The notes: generated from the sequence alone by a model not told the origin. A DNA stretch of 64,000 nucleotides from DATJLY01 sp963773665 (GCA_963773665.1 CAVZBZ010000004.1:1-64000), one strand, 5' to 3'; shown: positions 15,584 to 25,866, counted from the stretch's first letter. Program-made: numbers and translations.

Positions 15584-15614
15584 TTCTTTACAGCATCTTG
15601 GAATTTCTTACAGC
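15584..15614 (+). promoter_or_regulatory. Direct-repeat activator element upstream of PEP-CTERM gene 2
   Basis: TTCTTTACAGC (15584-15594) and TTTCTTACAGC (15604-15614) repeat with exactly 20 bases between the two TTAC cores, about two DNA helical turns. The same TTAC spacing occurs before PEP-CTERM gene 3. It lies about 94 bases upstream of the sigma-54 site, as expected for an enhancer-binding regulator. Confidence 0.6.
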
Positions 15615-15705
15615 CGGCGCGGGAGCGCCTTGGCGCACCAAAGCTAAGACATTGAAATACAACGCTGACACCGCCGCCGGCTGGTGACGGTTTTGGTGCA
15701 ATTCC

Positions 15706-15721
15706 TGGCATGATGATTGCG
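15706..15721 (+). promoter_or_regulatory. Sigma-54 promoter of PEP-CTERM gene 2
   Basis: TGGCATGATGATTGCG fits TGGCAYR-N4-TTGCW at every position except the last. The -12 GC is 50 bases before the ATG at 15770. Sigma-54 sites upstream of PEP-CTERM genes are an established feature of proteobacterial exosortase systems. Confidence 0.82.
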
Positions 15722-15769
15722 TATGTGCCCCTTGGATGACATTTGACTCGGTTGGAATGGGGCGTCGCC

Positions 15770-16811
15770 ATGGTTAACGGAAGCACGCGAACCGCTCGCC
15801 AGCTCGCAATGGCGTTGCTCGGCACGGCGGCTCTCATGGGCTTCGCCGCCGAATCGGCCCAGGCGAGTACCATCCTCTTTAACTTTGCCGGCCTGCCGAA
15901 CAACACGGGGCCCGGGGGGGCGGACAATAGCACCGCAGTCGCGAACTACATGGACGGGCTGCTTCACAACACGAGCATGGGCGGGAATGCGAAGTGGAAC
16001 GTGACCGTTGCTGGCGCCCAATCTTCCGGGGCCGCGGGCGGCACGGCGGGCGACGCCGGCTATGCCGCCGATGCACACCCCTCTGGGCGCGTCGTGTGCA
16101 AGACTGGCACGGGCTCTAACTGCGTTCCCGACACGCTCGCCACGATCTACAACACGCCGTTTATTATGACGAGCGACTCACAAACCGTCGGATCGAAAGG
16201 CATCAGCTTGGGCGGCTCTAGCTACGTTAGCGGGAGCAGTTCGCTGTCCGGCGCTAGCTACATCTCCATGGCATTCACTAACGTGTCCCCGGCGCCGGCA
16301 GTCGAGGTGACCAGCCTGACCTTCGATTACGAGATCTTCCCCAACGACGTCGAAACCGCACCGAATCCCGCCGAGTTCACGTTCATCATGACCGCTGGCG
16401 GGAGCACGATCGCTGATGCGTGTACGCAGGCCGTTGCGCCGAGCTCAGGGAGCACTGCCAAGAATCGTACCGTCACGTCCTCCACGATCTGCAGCGGCAC
16501 CTCTGTGACCACCAGTGACGTCAGCAGCTATAGCCTGACCGGCCGCGCCAGCCCCAGCACCGACGTCGCCTCCGAATTAGACAATCCCGAGACGAACGAT
16601 CAGTATATCGGGACCATGACGTTCAACTTCACAACTCCGGTCAGCGATCCGACGCTGTATTTCGTTCAACTGGCCGGCGGAGGTCGCCGTCACCAATATC
16701 GACTGGGGCCTGCCGTTAACGACCGTTCCGGAGCCCACCTCGCTGTTGCTCTTTGGCACGGGCCTGATCGGTATGGGAATTTTCGGGCGACGCAAGGCGC
16801 GCGCGGCATAA
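15770..16811 (+). CDS. PEP-CTERM sorted secreted protein 2 (frameshifted before the sorting signal)
   Basis: About 346 aa when the frames are joined. It starts with a signal peptide (residues 1-32, MVNGSTRTARQLAMALLGTA then ALMGFAAESAQA); the mature part is Ser/Thr/Gly-rich and of no known family. The C-terminal sorting signal VPEPTSLLLFGTGLIGMGIF followed by GRRKARAA lies in another frame. One extra G at 16679-16680 separates them, and removing it gives LAGEVAVTNIDWGLPL leading into VPEP. The frame as given runs past the signal to 16867 without any sorting motif. A TTG at 15743 is an alternative start. A sigma-54 promoter and activator repeats precede it and a hairpin terminator follows, so it is a single-gene unit. 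Confidence 0.85.
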
Positions 16812-16881
16812 AAACCGCGGGCAGCCTCGTTGCGGAAAGTCGCTTGCTCGGCCAATCTGCAGTCTGACGAAAGACAGTTAA

Positions 16882-16907
16882 TGCGGCTGCCGCGTTTGGC
16901 AGCCGCA
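16882..16907 (+). terminator. Hairpin after PEP-CTERM gene 2
   Basis: TGCGGCTGCC (16882-16891), a GCGTTT loop and GGCAGCCGCA (16898-16907) form a 10-bp perfect stem, followed by ACTGTT. The T-tract is weak. Confidence 0.7.
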
Positions 16908-17051
16908 ACTGTTATCCAGCGGGGAGCGCTTGCCAAGCCACAACCCCGACGATAGGCTCCGCTGACCAAGCCAAATCGCTTTTGATGCGCGTTGTTATTG
17001 GCGCAAAACAGGATGAGTTCTCGCTCTCATCGGCATCCAGGAGTTGGATAC

Positions 17052-20000
17052 ATGGCGATGCGAGCCGCGCGGTGCCGCGGCAGCCTTGCGTGCCTTGCGC
17101 TTCTCGTCAGCGCAGGGCTCCTCGCTTCCTGTGGTAAATCGAAAACCGACGCCGAATACATCCATGATGCGCAGGCGCACCGTGCGAGCGGCGATTTGCC
17201 CACTGCCGTAATCGATTTGGAGAACGCGCTCCAGCAGAACGGGCAGAATACCGAGGCGAGGGTTCTGTTGGCCGAATGCCTGATCGATATGGGCGACGGC
17301 TCGGGTGCGGATGCGGAATTGGTGCAGGCTAAGCACGACGGTGCGGACCCCGCGCTTCTCTCCAAGGATTTCGGGAACGCATGGTTGATCGAAGGGAAGC
17401 TTAGCAGAGTGATCGCCGCGCCTGCCCTGCCGGCGAGTGATCCTGCAGACCTCCAAGCCGACGTGCTGAGCGTGCGCGCCAGGGCGTATATCGCTCTCGG
17501 CCAAATGGCCGACGCGCACAGGGCGATCGAGTTCGGTCTCGAGAAGGATGCGCGTTCGCTGCCAATTCTCAGGGCCAGTGTCGAATACGCTCTTGCGAAC
17601 GGCGACCAGAACGACGCCCAGGCGAGATTGGTAGAAGCGCAGGCTGTCGCGCCGAACGATCGCCGGGTCATCGAGCTTCAAGGCGAAGTCGCGATGGCGG
17701 CCAAGGACTTTCATGACGCCGATCAGATTTTTCGCCATGTGCTCGCCACCGAATCATGGAATATGCGCGTGCATATGCGCCTGGCGCAGGTGCAGATCGC
17801 CCAGGGGGAATACTCCGATGCCGACAGCAATCTCGCGATCTTGCTAGAGGCCGCGCCAAAAAATCCTAACGTCAATTTTCTTGCCGGACTCTCGAAGTTT
17901 CGCGCCAAGGACTTCGCGGACGCTCTACGGTACGGCCAGGCCGCGCTCGGATCGACTCAGGATTTCGCGGCGGCTTTGCTCCTCGCCGGGTCCGCAAGCT
18001 ACGCACTCAAGAATTTCGAGCAAGCAGAGGCTTATCTGAGCCGCTACGTCCATCTCTCGCCCGACGACGTTCGAGCGCGGAAGCTGTTGGCCTACACACA
18101 GGTGCGGCTTGGAAACAGCACTGAGGCCGTCAAGACATTGTCGCCCGCGCTCGCCAAATCCGGTGACGATGTGGAATTGCTTTCCATGATCGGAAGCGCC
18201 GCCGCGATCAGCGGCAATTTGTCGGAAGCCCAACGTTATTTTCAACTCGCCATACAGAAGAAGCCCGACGACAGCGCTTTGCGCCAAAAGCTCGGCCAGA
18301 CGGAACTGAATCTCGGTGAAATAGATGCCGGCCTCGAGGAGCTGGAGAAGGCGGCCGCCGGCGCGCCGAAGGACGAAGGGCCGGAAATGGCCCTGATCCT
18401 GTCGTTGCTCCACCTCAAGAACTACGACAAGGCGCTCGACGAGGCCAGGCATATGGCCGAGCATTGGCCTAAGGATCCGGTCCCGCTTGATCTGACGGGG
18501 ATAGCCCTTGGGCTCAAGGGCGAACACGACGCCGCGCACGACGCGTTCTCGAAAGCGCTGGCGCTGCGTCCAAACGACAGTACGGCTCTGCACAACCTTG
18601 CGACGCTGGCGATCGAGAAGAAAAATTCGGACGAGGCCGCTGGCTACTACAAGGAAATTCTCAAGGCCACTCCTGGCGACATTCGCACTTGGCTCGCGCT
18701 TGCCCAACTGCAGGCGACCGCAGGCAGGATGGACGAAAGCGAAGCGACATTGCGGCAGGCAATCGCGGCCGATCCCAACGTTACGGATCCACGCACCGTT
18801 CTTGGCCGTGTTCTCCTCCTACAAGGCAAGAATCAGGACGCGCTCGACGCAGCGCAACCGGGGGTGAAAAGCGAGCCGCGTAACACGGCGCTACTTGAGA
18901 TCGTCGGACGAGCACAGCTTGGCCTGGGCCATCCCGATGAAGCGATTGTTGCATTCAAGGCATTGGCCGAAATCCTGCCGAATGTCGCGCAGGCGCACCT
19001 CTACCTGGCAGAGGCTTACGAAGCGCAGCAGAATCCCGTCCAGGCGCAAGCGGAGCTGAAGTCGGCGATCGCGCTCGATCCTGGGGATCCGGAGCCTACG
19101 CTTCAGCTCATTGACGTCCTGTTATCGCAGCAGACGTACGATGAGGCGCGAAAGCTCGCCGATGCCCTGATCAAGACTGATCCGCAGGATGCCCGCGCCA
19201 ACGAGGCCGGCGGTCAGGTGGCGATGGCGCAGAGCCGATACGACGACGCCGTCAACGCCTTCGGGGGCGCGCTCAAGCTTCAGGACAATCCGCTCTACCG
19301 CATGCAGCTGGCGGCCGCCTATGGCCGCGCCGGCGATGCGGAATCAGCAAAGAAGACACTGCAGCCTCTGTTCGATGCAAATCCTAAGGATATTGGACCG
19401 CATCTCGCTCTCGCCGATATCTACTCCTCGTCCAATGACGCCGATTCTGCGCGCAGGGAATACGAAACCGCGCTGCAGATCGCTCCCGGCTCGGTCGATG
19501 CGAAGATCGGTCTCCTCCGCCTTCTCATGGGAAAGAGCGATTACGACGAGGCGCTGAAGCTGGTCGGCACAATGGAGAAGGATTACCCGAAAAACGCCGA
19601 GGTCGCGGAAATAGCGGGAACGATCGCGGAAGATGAGAACCGTCCGGCCGACGCGATCAACGAGCTGAAACGCGCCGTGAGCTTGCAGGATTCGAGCGCG
19701 TATCGTATTCGGCTCGCGACCGCCCAGAGCAATGCAGCACAATACGACAATTCGCTGGCAACCCTCGATCCTTGGATGCGGGCGCATCCGAACGATATCG
19801 CCGGCCGCCTGGCTCTCGGTAACTTATACATGGCAATGAAGCGTTACGAGGATGCCAAGACGCAATTCAGAAAAGTCTTAAACCAAGCGCCTGACAATTT
19901 CGTGGCTGAGAACAACCTTGCGTGGGCACACTCCGAGCTCGGTCAGTATCAGGTTGCCCTGTCGCACGCGCGCCACGCCGCAGCCCTCGCGCCATGGGCG

Positions 20001-20252
20001 CCACAGGTGCTCGATACGCTTGGAACGGTGCTCCTGAACACCGGCAGCACGTCTGAGGCTTTGACCACACTTCAATCGGCGATCAAACTCGCGCCTTCCG
20101 ATCCGGGGATCCAATTCCATCTCGCGCAGGCGCTCGTCAGCGCGGGCGAGAGGACGAGGGCCCGCGGCGTTCTGCGCCCCATTCTTGAACAGAAACAGCC
20201 CTTCCAAGACCGGCAAGCCGCGCAAAAGCTTCTCGAGCAATTGGGCGGGTGA
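17052..20252 (+). CDS. prsT: PEP-CTERM system TPR-repeat lipoprotein PrsT, copy 1
   Basis: Predicted 1066 aa from the ATG at 17052, chosen for AGGAG nine bases upstream. It has a lipoprotein signal with lipobox LLASCG, then KSKTDAEYIHDAQAHRASGD and TPR repeats along nearly the whole length (AEAYLSRYVHLSPDDVRARK, ALSHARHAAALAPWAPQVLD). This is the architecture of TIGR02917, whose distribution tracks exosortase A and PrsK/PrsR. It is expected to be a lipid-anchored periplasmic or outer-membrane scaffold for EPS or PEP-CTERM export; its exact role is unknown. A similar gene lies at 33212-36422. It sits between PEP-CTERM gene 2 and a small sulfotransferase. Confidence 0.92.
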   Translation: MAMRAARCRGSLACLALLVSAGLLASCGKSKTDAEYIHDAQAHRASGDLPTAVIDLENALQQNGQNTEARVLLAECLIDMGDGSGADAELVQAKHDGADPALLSKDFGNAWLIEGKLSRVIAAPALPASDPADLQADVLSVRARAYIALGQMADAHRAIEFGLEKDARSLPILRASVEYALANGDQNDAQARLVEAQAVAPNDRRVIELQGEVAMAAKDFHDADQIFRHVLATESWNMRVHMRLAQVQIAQGEYSDADSNLAILLEAAPKNPNVNFLAGLSKFRAKDFADALRYGQAALGSTQDFAAALLLAGSASYALKNFEQAEAYLSRYVHLSPDDVRARKLLAYTQVRLGNSTEAVKTLSPALAKSGDDVELLSMIGSAAAISGNLSEAQRYFQLAIQKKPDDSALRQKLGQTELNLGEIDAGLEELEKAAAGAPKDEGPEMALILSLLHLKNYDKALDEARHMAEHWPKDPVPLDLTGIALGLKGEHDAAHDAFSKALALRPNDSTALHNLATLAIEKKNSDEAAGYYKEILKATPGDIRTWLALAQLQATAGRMDESEATLRQAIAADPNVTDPRTVLGRVLLLQGKNQDALDAAQPGVKSEPRNTALLEIVGRAQLGLGHPDEAIVAFKALAEILPNVAQAHLYLAEAYEAQQNPVQAQAELKSAIALDPGDPEPTLQLIDVLLSQQTYDEARKLADALIKTDPQDARANEAGGQVAMAQSRYDDAVNAFGGALKLQDNPLYRMQLAAAYGRAGDAESAKKTLQPLFDANPKDIGPHLALADIYSSSNDADSARREYETALQIAPGSVDAKIGLLRLLMGKSDYDEALKLVGTMEKDYPKNAEVAEIAGTIAEDENRPADAINELKRAVSLQDSSAYRIRLATAQSNAAQYDNSLATLDPWMRAHPNDIAGRLALGNLYMAMKRYEDAKTQFRKVLNQAPDNFVAENNLAWAHSELGQYQVALSHARHAAALAPWAPQVLDTLGTVLLNTGSTSEALTTLQSAIKLAPSDPGIQFHLAQALVSAGERTRARGVLRPILEQKQPFQDRQAAQKLLEQLGG

Positions 20253-20646
20253 GCAACGATCGAGAGAATTCGCCCAGCCTCCGGGCAACGCACTGCTGCG
20301 CCGGCCCACGGCTGAAACAGTGTCGATGGAGCGGAAACCCGATCCTCGTGCGACGTCCGTTCAATTCCGCCTTAACGGAACCAGACGTTAAATTCCCGAT
20401 GCAAGGAATCCGGTACTGACGAGGGTCGGCTTGGCGGGGACGGGCACCGCCGGTGTCGGCATTGTAGAAAGCCCCGCTTCTCTGAGTTTCTGCAATGCTT
20501 TCCAAATCCGAGCGCGAAGGTTCGACCCGTGATTCCCATTGGTGCCGCCCAGAAAATTGTGTCTTTTCAATCTGTTTGCCCTTGCCGATGCGTTTGAGCG
20601 CGGTATAACATTCGGGTCGGAGCACCTGCGTCATTCAGCACCTCGC
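20253..20646. other. Intergenic region, no gene recognised
   Basis: The stretch separates prsT from the sulfotransferase. It has a short inverted repeat, TTCCG-CCTTAA-CGGAA (20372-20387). A 60-codon minus-strand frame ends at 20388, has no recognisable domain and resembles decayed sequence. No sigma-54-type site is visible. Confidence 0.35.
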
Positions 20647-21711
20647 ATGCAATCGATATTGATCTTCGGAACGCCCCGCGCTGGCACGTCGTGGCTTGCC
20701 AAAATCTTCGATAGTCATCCGAACGTCATTTACCGCCACGAGCCGGACGAAATACGCCCAAACAAATCGATTCCGTACTTTTGCGCCCCTGACGATTATC
20801 CGCGCTTTGCCAGCGAGGCGGCCGCTTACATCGAACAGCTCATCGGTATTACAACGACAAAGACGGTTGGGACTCTTCCGATATTCTCCAAGGCTTATCG
20901 TTCGCCGACGAAGCAGCTTCTCCATCTTCTCTCGATCTTCGCGTTACGAGTCCCTGAAGCGACGGCCTGGGGCGCGAGGGTCGTGCGCGAAATTCCCGTA
21001 CCGTTCTTCGGCAGAGCCGAGGCACTCAAGTCGCCTCTCGTCGTCATCAAGACGGTCAGCATGCTGGATCGTGCGGGCTTGCTCACGCGCGCCGTCCGCG
21101 ATGTACGGACAATTGTAATTATCCGGGATCCCGTCGGATTCGTGGCGTCGCAACTTCGGGGCATTCGCCTGGGAAAATTTGCGGAAACAAGTGTGTCGGA
21201 CGACATCGCCCGCACGGACTATGCGCGCAGGCTAGGCCTCACCCCGGAATCGTTCCAGCGCATGCCACTGGTGGATCAGCTTGCGTGGGAGTGGCGGCTT
21301 TACAACGATAAAGCATTGGGGGATTTAGCGGACTGCGCGAACGCCAGGTTAGTCCTACATCGCGAGTTGGTGACTGACGCGGAATGGGTGGTGAGGGAGC
21401 TATTCGCCTTCGCTGGATTGGAATTTGGCCCGGAAACGCAAAACTTCCTTTACCAAAGTCAAAACGCGCCGCCTGGCGCGCGACGCTATCACAGCGTCTA
21501 TCGCGGTCATAATTTCAAGAATCACATGGACGACTGGCAAGGTGTACTCACGGAAGCCGAGTTCATTCGCATCGGCGAGATCGTCAACGATTCCGCGAGC
21601 GGGCGCCTCATTGCCTGGTCCCGCACGCGCTCGCGCACTGGCGCGTCACCGCCAAAGGGCATGCCTGCTCCCGCTATGGCGAACTTGCTGACCTTGGCAC
21701 AGACGACTTGA
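20647..21711 (+). CDS. Sulfotransferase family protein (no TPR)
   Basis: Predicted 354 aa from the ATG at 20647 (MQSILIFGTPRAGTSWLAKI). That opening is the PAPS 5'-phosphosulfate loop right at the N-terminus, as in stand-alone sulfotransferases. The 3'-phosphate site is TIVIIRDPVGFVASQLRG near residue 155. Unlike the four TPR-fused enzymes in the window it has no repeat region, and its catalytic sequence is clearly diverged (RAGTS for RSGTT). A sulfated EPS sugar is a plausible product, given the glycosyltransferases around it, but the acceptor is not known. It converges with the glycosyltransferase at 21755. Confidence 0.82.
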   Translation: MQSILIFGTPRAGTSWLAKIFDSHPNVIYRHEPDEIRPNKSIPYFCAPDDYPRFASEAAAYIEQLIGITTTKTVGTLPIFSKAYRSPTKQLLHLLSIFALRVPEATAWGARVVREIPVPFFGRAEALKSPLVVIKTVSMLDRAGLLTRAVRDVRTIVIIRDPVGFVASQLRGIRLGKFAETSVSDDIARTDYARRLGLTPESFQRMPLVDQLAWEWRLYNDKALGDLADCANARLVLHRELVTDAEWVVRELFAFAGLEFGPETQNFLYQSQNAPPGARRYHSVYRGHNFKNHMDDWQGVLTEAEFIRIGEIVNDSASGRLIAWSRTRSRTGASPPKGMPAPAMANLLTLAQTT

Positions 21712-21754
21712 ACCGCAGCGGAGCTTCCTGATCCGAACCGCTAATCTGCTACCG

Positions 21755-23011
21755 TCAGCATCCCCTACGAACGCGTCGATCCTGACTTTCTGATATGAGG
21801 CCGCCTCCCCTCGAGAGCACGGCGTCATAGATAGCAGAGTAACGCGTCACGACGGCGTCCCAATTTCGATCCTTCTCGACGAATTTTCGACCGTTCTCTG
21901 CGATGCGCGCGCGGCCCGCCGCGTCGGCGACGATCGCGCGCAGCGATGCGCCAAGCGCCGCCGCATCGTCCGGCGGAAAGAGGTAACCGGTCTCGCCGTG
22001 CCGAATGAGTTCGCGATGACCGCCAACGTCGGACGCCGCGACCGGCTTCGACTGCGCCATGGCCTCGAGTGGCTTGAGGGGCGTGACGAGCTCCGTTAAC
22101 CTCATTCGTCGCCTGGGGAAGACAAAGAGATCGACGATCTGATAATATCGCTTGACCTCCTCGAGCTTCACTCGACCGACGAGCCGGACCCACGGCTGAA
22201 GCCCATTTTCTGCAACGAGACTGCGGATTCGCGGCTCGTCGGGACCGCCGCCCACGAGCAGCACGCACAGGCTTGGTATTTGTGTGCGCAACTGAGCGAC
22301 CGCCTCCAACAGCAGGTCCAGTCCCTCGTATCCGTAGAACGATCCGATAAATCCGATGATGAACAGATCGGTGATGCCCAGCGCATGGCGCAGGTCGTTT
22401 CCATCCGACAACGCCGCCGTGAGAAAGTACGGGTTGACGGCGTTGGGGACAACCGTCACGCGATCGGCAGGGATTCCCCGCTCGATCAGCTCGGCGCGAA
22501 GCGGCTCGCAGATCGGCAAGACGGCATCGACATGACGCATCGCCCACGTATCGAGCCGTCGCGCGACGGAATAGCGCAGGGCCGTTGTTCGCAGGCGACC
22601 GTTCTCCACGGCGGCGTCTTCCCAAAACGCCCGAATTTCGTAGACGACCGGCAGGCCGAAGCGGCGCCCGATCTCGATCGCCGGCAGCACGTTCAGGACC
22701 GGCGAATGGGCGTGGAGGATGTCGGGACGCTCGTCGCGCACGATTTCGAGAAGCCGCCGCCGCAACGTGTACATCTCCGCACACTCGCGCAGAATCGGCA
22801 GAGAGATCCCCGGCCCAGGCGTCCGGTAGAACGACAGTTCGCCCATTTGCTCGCACGTGTCGCTCTGTTGCGTCCAAGCGGCGTGTCGAGGCGAAGTGAC
22901 ATGGATCGTCTGCCAGCCCCGCGCGCGCTGACTGCGAAGGATGCCGAGAGAGCGCGTGACGTACCCGCTTTGCAGCGGGAGCGAATGATCGAAAATGTGC
23001 AGAATGCGCAT
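21755..23011 (-). CDS. Glycosyltransferase, exosortase A system-associated (TIGR04063-like)
   Basis: Predicted 418 aa. The start at 23011 gives MRILHIFDHSLPLQSGYVTR, the typical opening of the exosortase A-associated GT4 family. ERPDILHAHSPVLNVLPA and VVYEIRAFWEDAAVENGR are in the N-terminal Rossmann half. GFIGSFYGYEGLDLLLEA and PLKPLEAMAQSKPVAASDVG mark the donor site. It would add a sugar to the lipid-linked repeat unit. It is the last gene of the XrtA operon, about 32 bases after the end of wecB. Confidence 0.88.
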   Translation of the reverse strand: MRILHIFDHSLPLQSGYVTRSLGILRSQRARGWQTIHVTSPRHAAWTQQSDTCEQMGELSFYRTPGPGISLPILRECAEMYTLRRRLLEIVRDERPDILHAHSPVLNVLPAIEIGRRFGLPVVYEIRAFWEDAAVENGRLRTTALRYSVARRLDTWAMRHVDAVLPICEPLRAELIERGIPADRVTVVPNAVNPYFLTAALSDGNDLRHALGITDLFIIGFIGSFYGYEGLDLLLEAVAQLRTQIPSLCVLLVGGGPDEPRIRSLVAENGLQPWVRLVGRVKLEEVKRYYQIVDLFVFPRRRMRLTELVTPLKPLEAMAQSKPVAASDVGGHRELIRHGETGYLFPPDDAAALGASLRAIVADAAGRARIAENGRKFVEKDRNWDAVVTRYSAIYDAVLSRGGGLISESQDRRVRRGC

Positions 23012-23043
23012 TCGAGGCTCCCCGGCTGCGGCTGGAACTGGCA

Positions 23044-24202
23044 TCAGAGGGCGTCCCTGAGGCCCGGTCTCGCGTTCGAGGCGCGCGGAAGCCCGTCTCC
23101 GCGACCGAGGAAAAGGTGACGCAGCCCGCGAACGATTCGAACCGCGGTATGGCCGTCCCAGAGCGCCGGACGCCGCCCCTTGGGCCAGCGCCCGGCAAGC
23201 ACCTCATCGACGGCCGCTGCGAGTTGATGCGTCTTGACGAGGCGGTTAGTTCCTTCGGAGAGCGTGATCGGACGCTCGGTCGAACTCGCGAACGGTGAGA
23301 CACGGAATTTCGAGATAGGTCGTCTCTTCCTGCAAGCCTCCGGAATCGGTGATGACGAAGCAGGCGCGACGAACGAGCGACATGAAACGAATATAGCCCA
23401 TTGGATCGACAAGTCGCAGATTGGGCGCGCGGGAAACCAGACGATCCAGACCATTCTCCACGAGCCTAGCTTTGGTCCTCGGGTGAACCGCGAACACCAA
23501 GGGGACCTTGCGAGAGATCTCGATCAGGTGATTGACGAGAAGCTCGAGCACTTCCGGGGAATCGACATTTGACGGCCGGTGCAATGTGACGACGCCGAAT
23601 GGCGGGGAAAGCTCAAGCGCCGCCGCCTCATCGAGGCTCTCGATCTTGTCGCGCACCAGTTCGTAGGAATCGATCATGATGTTGCCGACCCGCGCGATCC
23701 GATCGTCCGGAACCCCTTCGGCACGCAGATTCTCGTCCGCATCGGGGGAGGGCGTCCAGAGGAGATCGGCGATCGCATCGGTGATGATCCGGTTGATCTC
23801 TTCCGGCATCGTACGGTCGCGACTGCGCAGGCCCGCCTCCAAATGCGCAAGCGGCAGCAACAGCTTCTTTGCGACGATGCTGCAGGCGAGCGTGGAATTC
23901 ACGTCACCGACTACGATCACCCAGTCGGGGCGGTCATCCCGGCAAAATCGTTCGTAGGCGATCATGACGCCGCCCGTCTGCTCCGCATGGGTCCCGCTGC
24001 CGACGCCAAGATTGACGTGCGGATCCGGGAGCCCGAGATCGGCGAAAAAGGCCGCGGACATGGCAGGATCGTAATGTTGACCCGTATGGACGAGAACCAC
24101 GTCGGCCCAATCGGACTCCTTTCGGAGAGCATGATAGAGCGGCGCGACCTTCATGAAATTGGGGCGCGCCGCTGCGACGAGGTGAAAGCGCTTTTTCGGC
24201 AT
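23044..24202 (-). CDS. wecB: UDP-N-acetylglucosamine 2-epimerase (non-hydrolysing), frameshifted
   Basis: About 385 aa when joined. It interconverts UDP-GlcNAc and UDP-ManNAc in the cytoplasm, supplying ManNAc-type sugars. Visible blocks: ARPNFMKVAPLYHALR, VHTGQHYDPAMSAAFF, WVIVVGDVNSTLACSIVAKK, HLEAGLRSRDRTMPEEINRI, VVTLHRPSNVDSPEVL and FVITDSGGLQEETTYLEIPC. After CLTVRE the frame shifts: an extra base at 23283-23284 separates it from TERPITLSEGTNRLV in the next frame, the normal continuation of the active-site region. In the sequence as given the protein would end early with a wrong tail at 23246. It lies between exosortase A and a glycosyltransferase in the operon. Confidence 0.88.
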
Positions 24203-24277
24203 CCTTGAGTTGAGTCCTAGGGTCGATCCGCGAGAAATTCGTCAACTCGTGAAGCACCAACAAAGGAATTCCGCAAA

Positions 24278-25864
24278 TCAGGAGCCGTTGGGTTCACGGC
24301 GCTGCTGATCGGAACCGCTCCCCGAAGCGTGGACGAGAGCCCGCCCAGCGAGTTCAGCTACCTCGCGCATGTCCCGCTCCGCGCCAGTGTCGTCGGCATC
24401 GCGCTCCGTGACAAGGGCGATCACCGCGGTCGGCGTCTCCCCGCCCAGGAGCTTGACCTTCGCATCGAGCAGCCTCACGAGATAGGGACTTCCAGTGAAG
24501 CGGCCGTCCACCCAGTACCAGGACCAGATCAGCCTTTCGCGATGGCCTCTGACGATCCTCTCCGCGCGGACCTCGACGCGCTCGCTCCCCACCTTGACGG
24601 AGGCCGTTCCCGCCCTGCGCTCGGTCCAGCCTGGAACGACGATCAGTTCGTTCTCGTAACTGGCCGCTTGCGCGCCGGGCCGATCGAAGCGGTAATAGCC
24701 AATCTGGAGCTGAACCTTTTGCCCGTCGCGAGCCTGGTAGGTCGTCTGAAGCTCCGCATCGGCACCGGCGAAGTGCCCGGCGAGCGGCTCTTGTTGTTCA
24801 CCGCTCTCATTGGAGGCGACCGCAGGATCGGAGGCCACGAGATTGATGACGGCAAGGCTTGGCGGCGCCTCGAGAACATGCATTCCGTAGAGTTTCGCAC
24901 CTATAGTCGGCAACAGTGCAAGAGCCGCGGCCAAAAGCACCCGACCGGGAACGCCATCGCCGACCGCAGCGGGCGGCGGCAAGCCGATGACCGAAACGTC
25001 GCCGGTCGCTTCCCGCATTGCATAGCCCACTGCGGTGACCAGGGCCGTCACCAGCGTGAAAAACAGCCAGCCGTAAAGGATGTGATCCACCCCGGTCGCG
25101 AGCTCGTTGTTCGAGACATAGGCAATGAGAATGATGCCGAAAGCGCGAATCCCGTTGGCAACGATCGGCGCCGCGATCGAAAGCGCCAGAAACGCTGCGC
25201 GGCGCCACCAGGTTCGCAACATGATGCCGGCGAGCAGCGTGCCAAACGCAACAGACGCGATGAGATAGCGTACCCCGGAGCACGCCTCCGCCACGTACCA
25301 GTTCCCCGTGGGGATCGAGATGATGTACCCATCGGAAAACACCGGCACATTCACGAGCCGAAGCAGCCCCACGGCGAAATTGGCGGTGACGGTCTGCAGA
25401 GGCGGAATCAATTCCAAGCCGAGCGGAACCGCGAAGAAGAGATAGACCAGGGCAAAGCCGAAGATCCTGCAAAGCCGCCAACCGAAGATCATCAGCAAGG
25501 CCGCCTCGATCAGCACGACGAGGCTGAATTCCTGGACGATCAATGTTCCCGTCACGTCGCCGAACAGCCAGCCGAGCGACGCGGGAGCAGCAATCAAGAG
25601 ACCGGAGAGAGACGGCCGCGGCGTGATTCCGGCCGCACGACCGCGCGTGCACCACGCGATGTAGGCACAGACTGGGAGAATGAGGAAGCCATGACCGAAG
25701 GTTTCCGAGTTCGCCCAAGTCGTCACGATTGCTGCCGCGGTCTCGTGCAATAGGGCGACGAGAAGTAGGACCGTAACGCCCGCAGTGACCGCTGCGATCC
25801 GCCTCCGCAGTCCGTCGGCGGCGGTCCGCGCAAAATCTTGGATCGCGCCCTGGAGAACCGTCAT
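24278..25864 (-). CDS. xrtA: Exosortase A fused to an EpsI domain
   Basis: Predicted 528 aa; the ATG at 25864 is just past the deacetylase stop (TGATCATG). Residues about 20-290 form the multi-pass membrane exosortase (EpsH) core with eight or so helices. The conserved residues are present: Cys195 in VAEACSGVRYL, Arg240 in NGIRAFGIIL and His261 in VDHILYG. It is the transpeptidase-like enzyme that cleaves after PEP-type C-terminal signals. Residues about 310-520 are the periplasmic EpsI-type domain (LQIGYYRFDRPGAQAASYEN, WSWYWVDGRF), a fusion known for XrtA proteins. It sits in the core XrtA operon; substrates in the window are the three PEP-CTERM proteins. Confidence 0.95.
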   Translation of the reverse strand: MTVLQGAIQDFARTAADGLRRRIAAVTAGVTVLLLVALLHETAAAIVTTWANSETFGHGFLILPVCAYIAWCTRGRAAGITPRPSLSGLLIAAPASLGWLFGDVTGTLIVQEFSLVVLIEAALLMIFGWRLCRIFGFALVYLFFAVPLGLELIPPLQTVTANFAVGLLRLVNVPVFSDGYIISIPTGNWYVAEACSGVRYLIASVAFGTLLAGIMLRTWWRRAAFLALSIAAPIVANGIRAFGIILIAYVSNNELATGVDHILYGWLFFTLVTALVTAVGYAMREATGDVSVIGLPPPAAVGDGVPGRVLLAAALALLPTIGAKLYGMHVLEAPPSLAVINLVASDPAVASNESGEQQEPLAGHFAGADAELQTTYQARDGQKVQLQIGYYRFDRPGAQAASYENELIVVPGWTERRAGTASVKVGSERVEVRAERIVRGHRERLIWSWYWVDGRFTGSPYLVRLLDAKVKLLGGETPTAVIALVTERDADDTGAERDMREVAELAGRALVHASGSGSDQQRREPNGS

Positions 25865-25866
25865 GA

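Noticed and set aside
22280..23119. Plus-strand reading frame opposite the XrtA glycosyltransferase
   Set aside because: Low-complexity Arg/Asp translation with no family resemblance; the minus strand carries the conserved gene.
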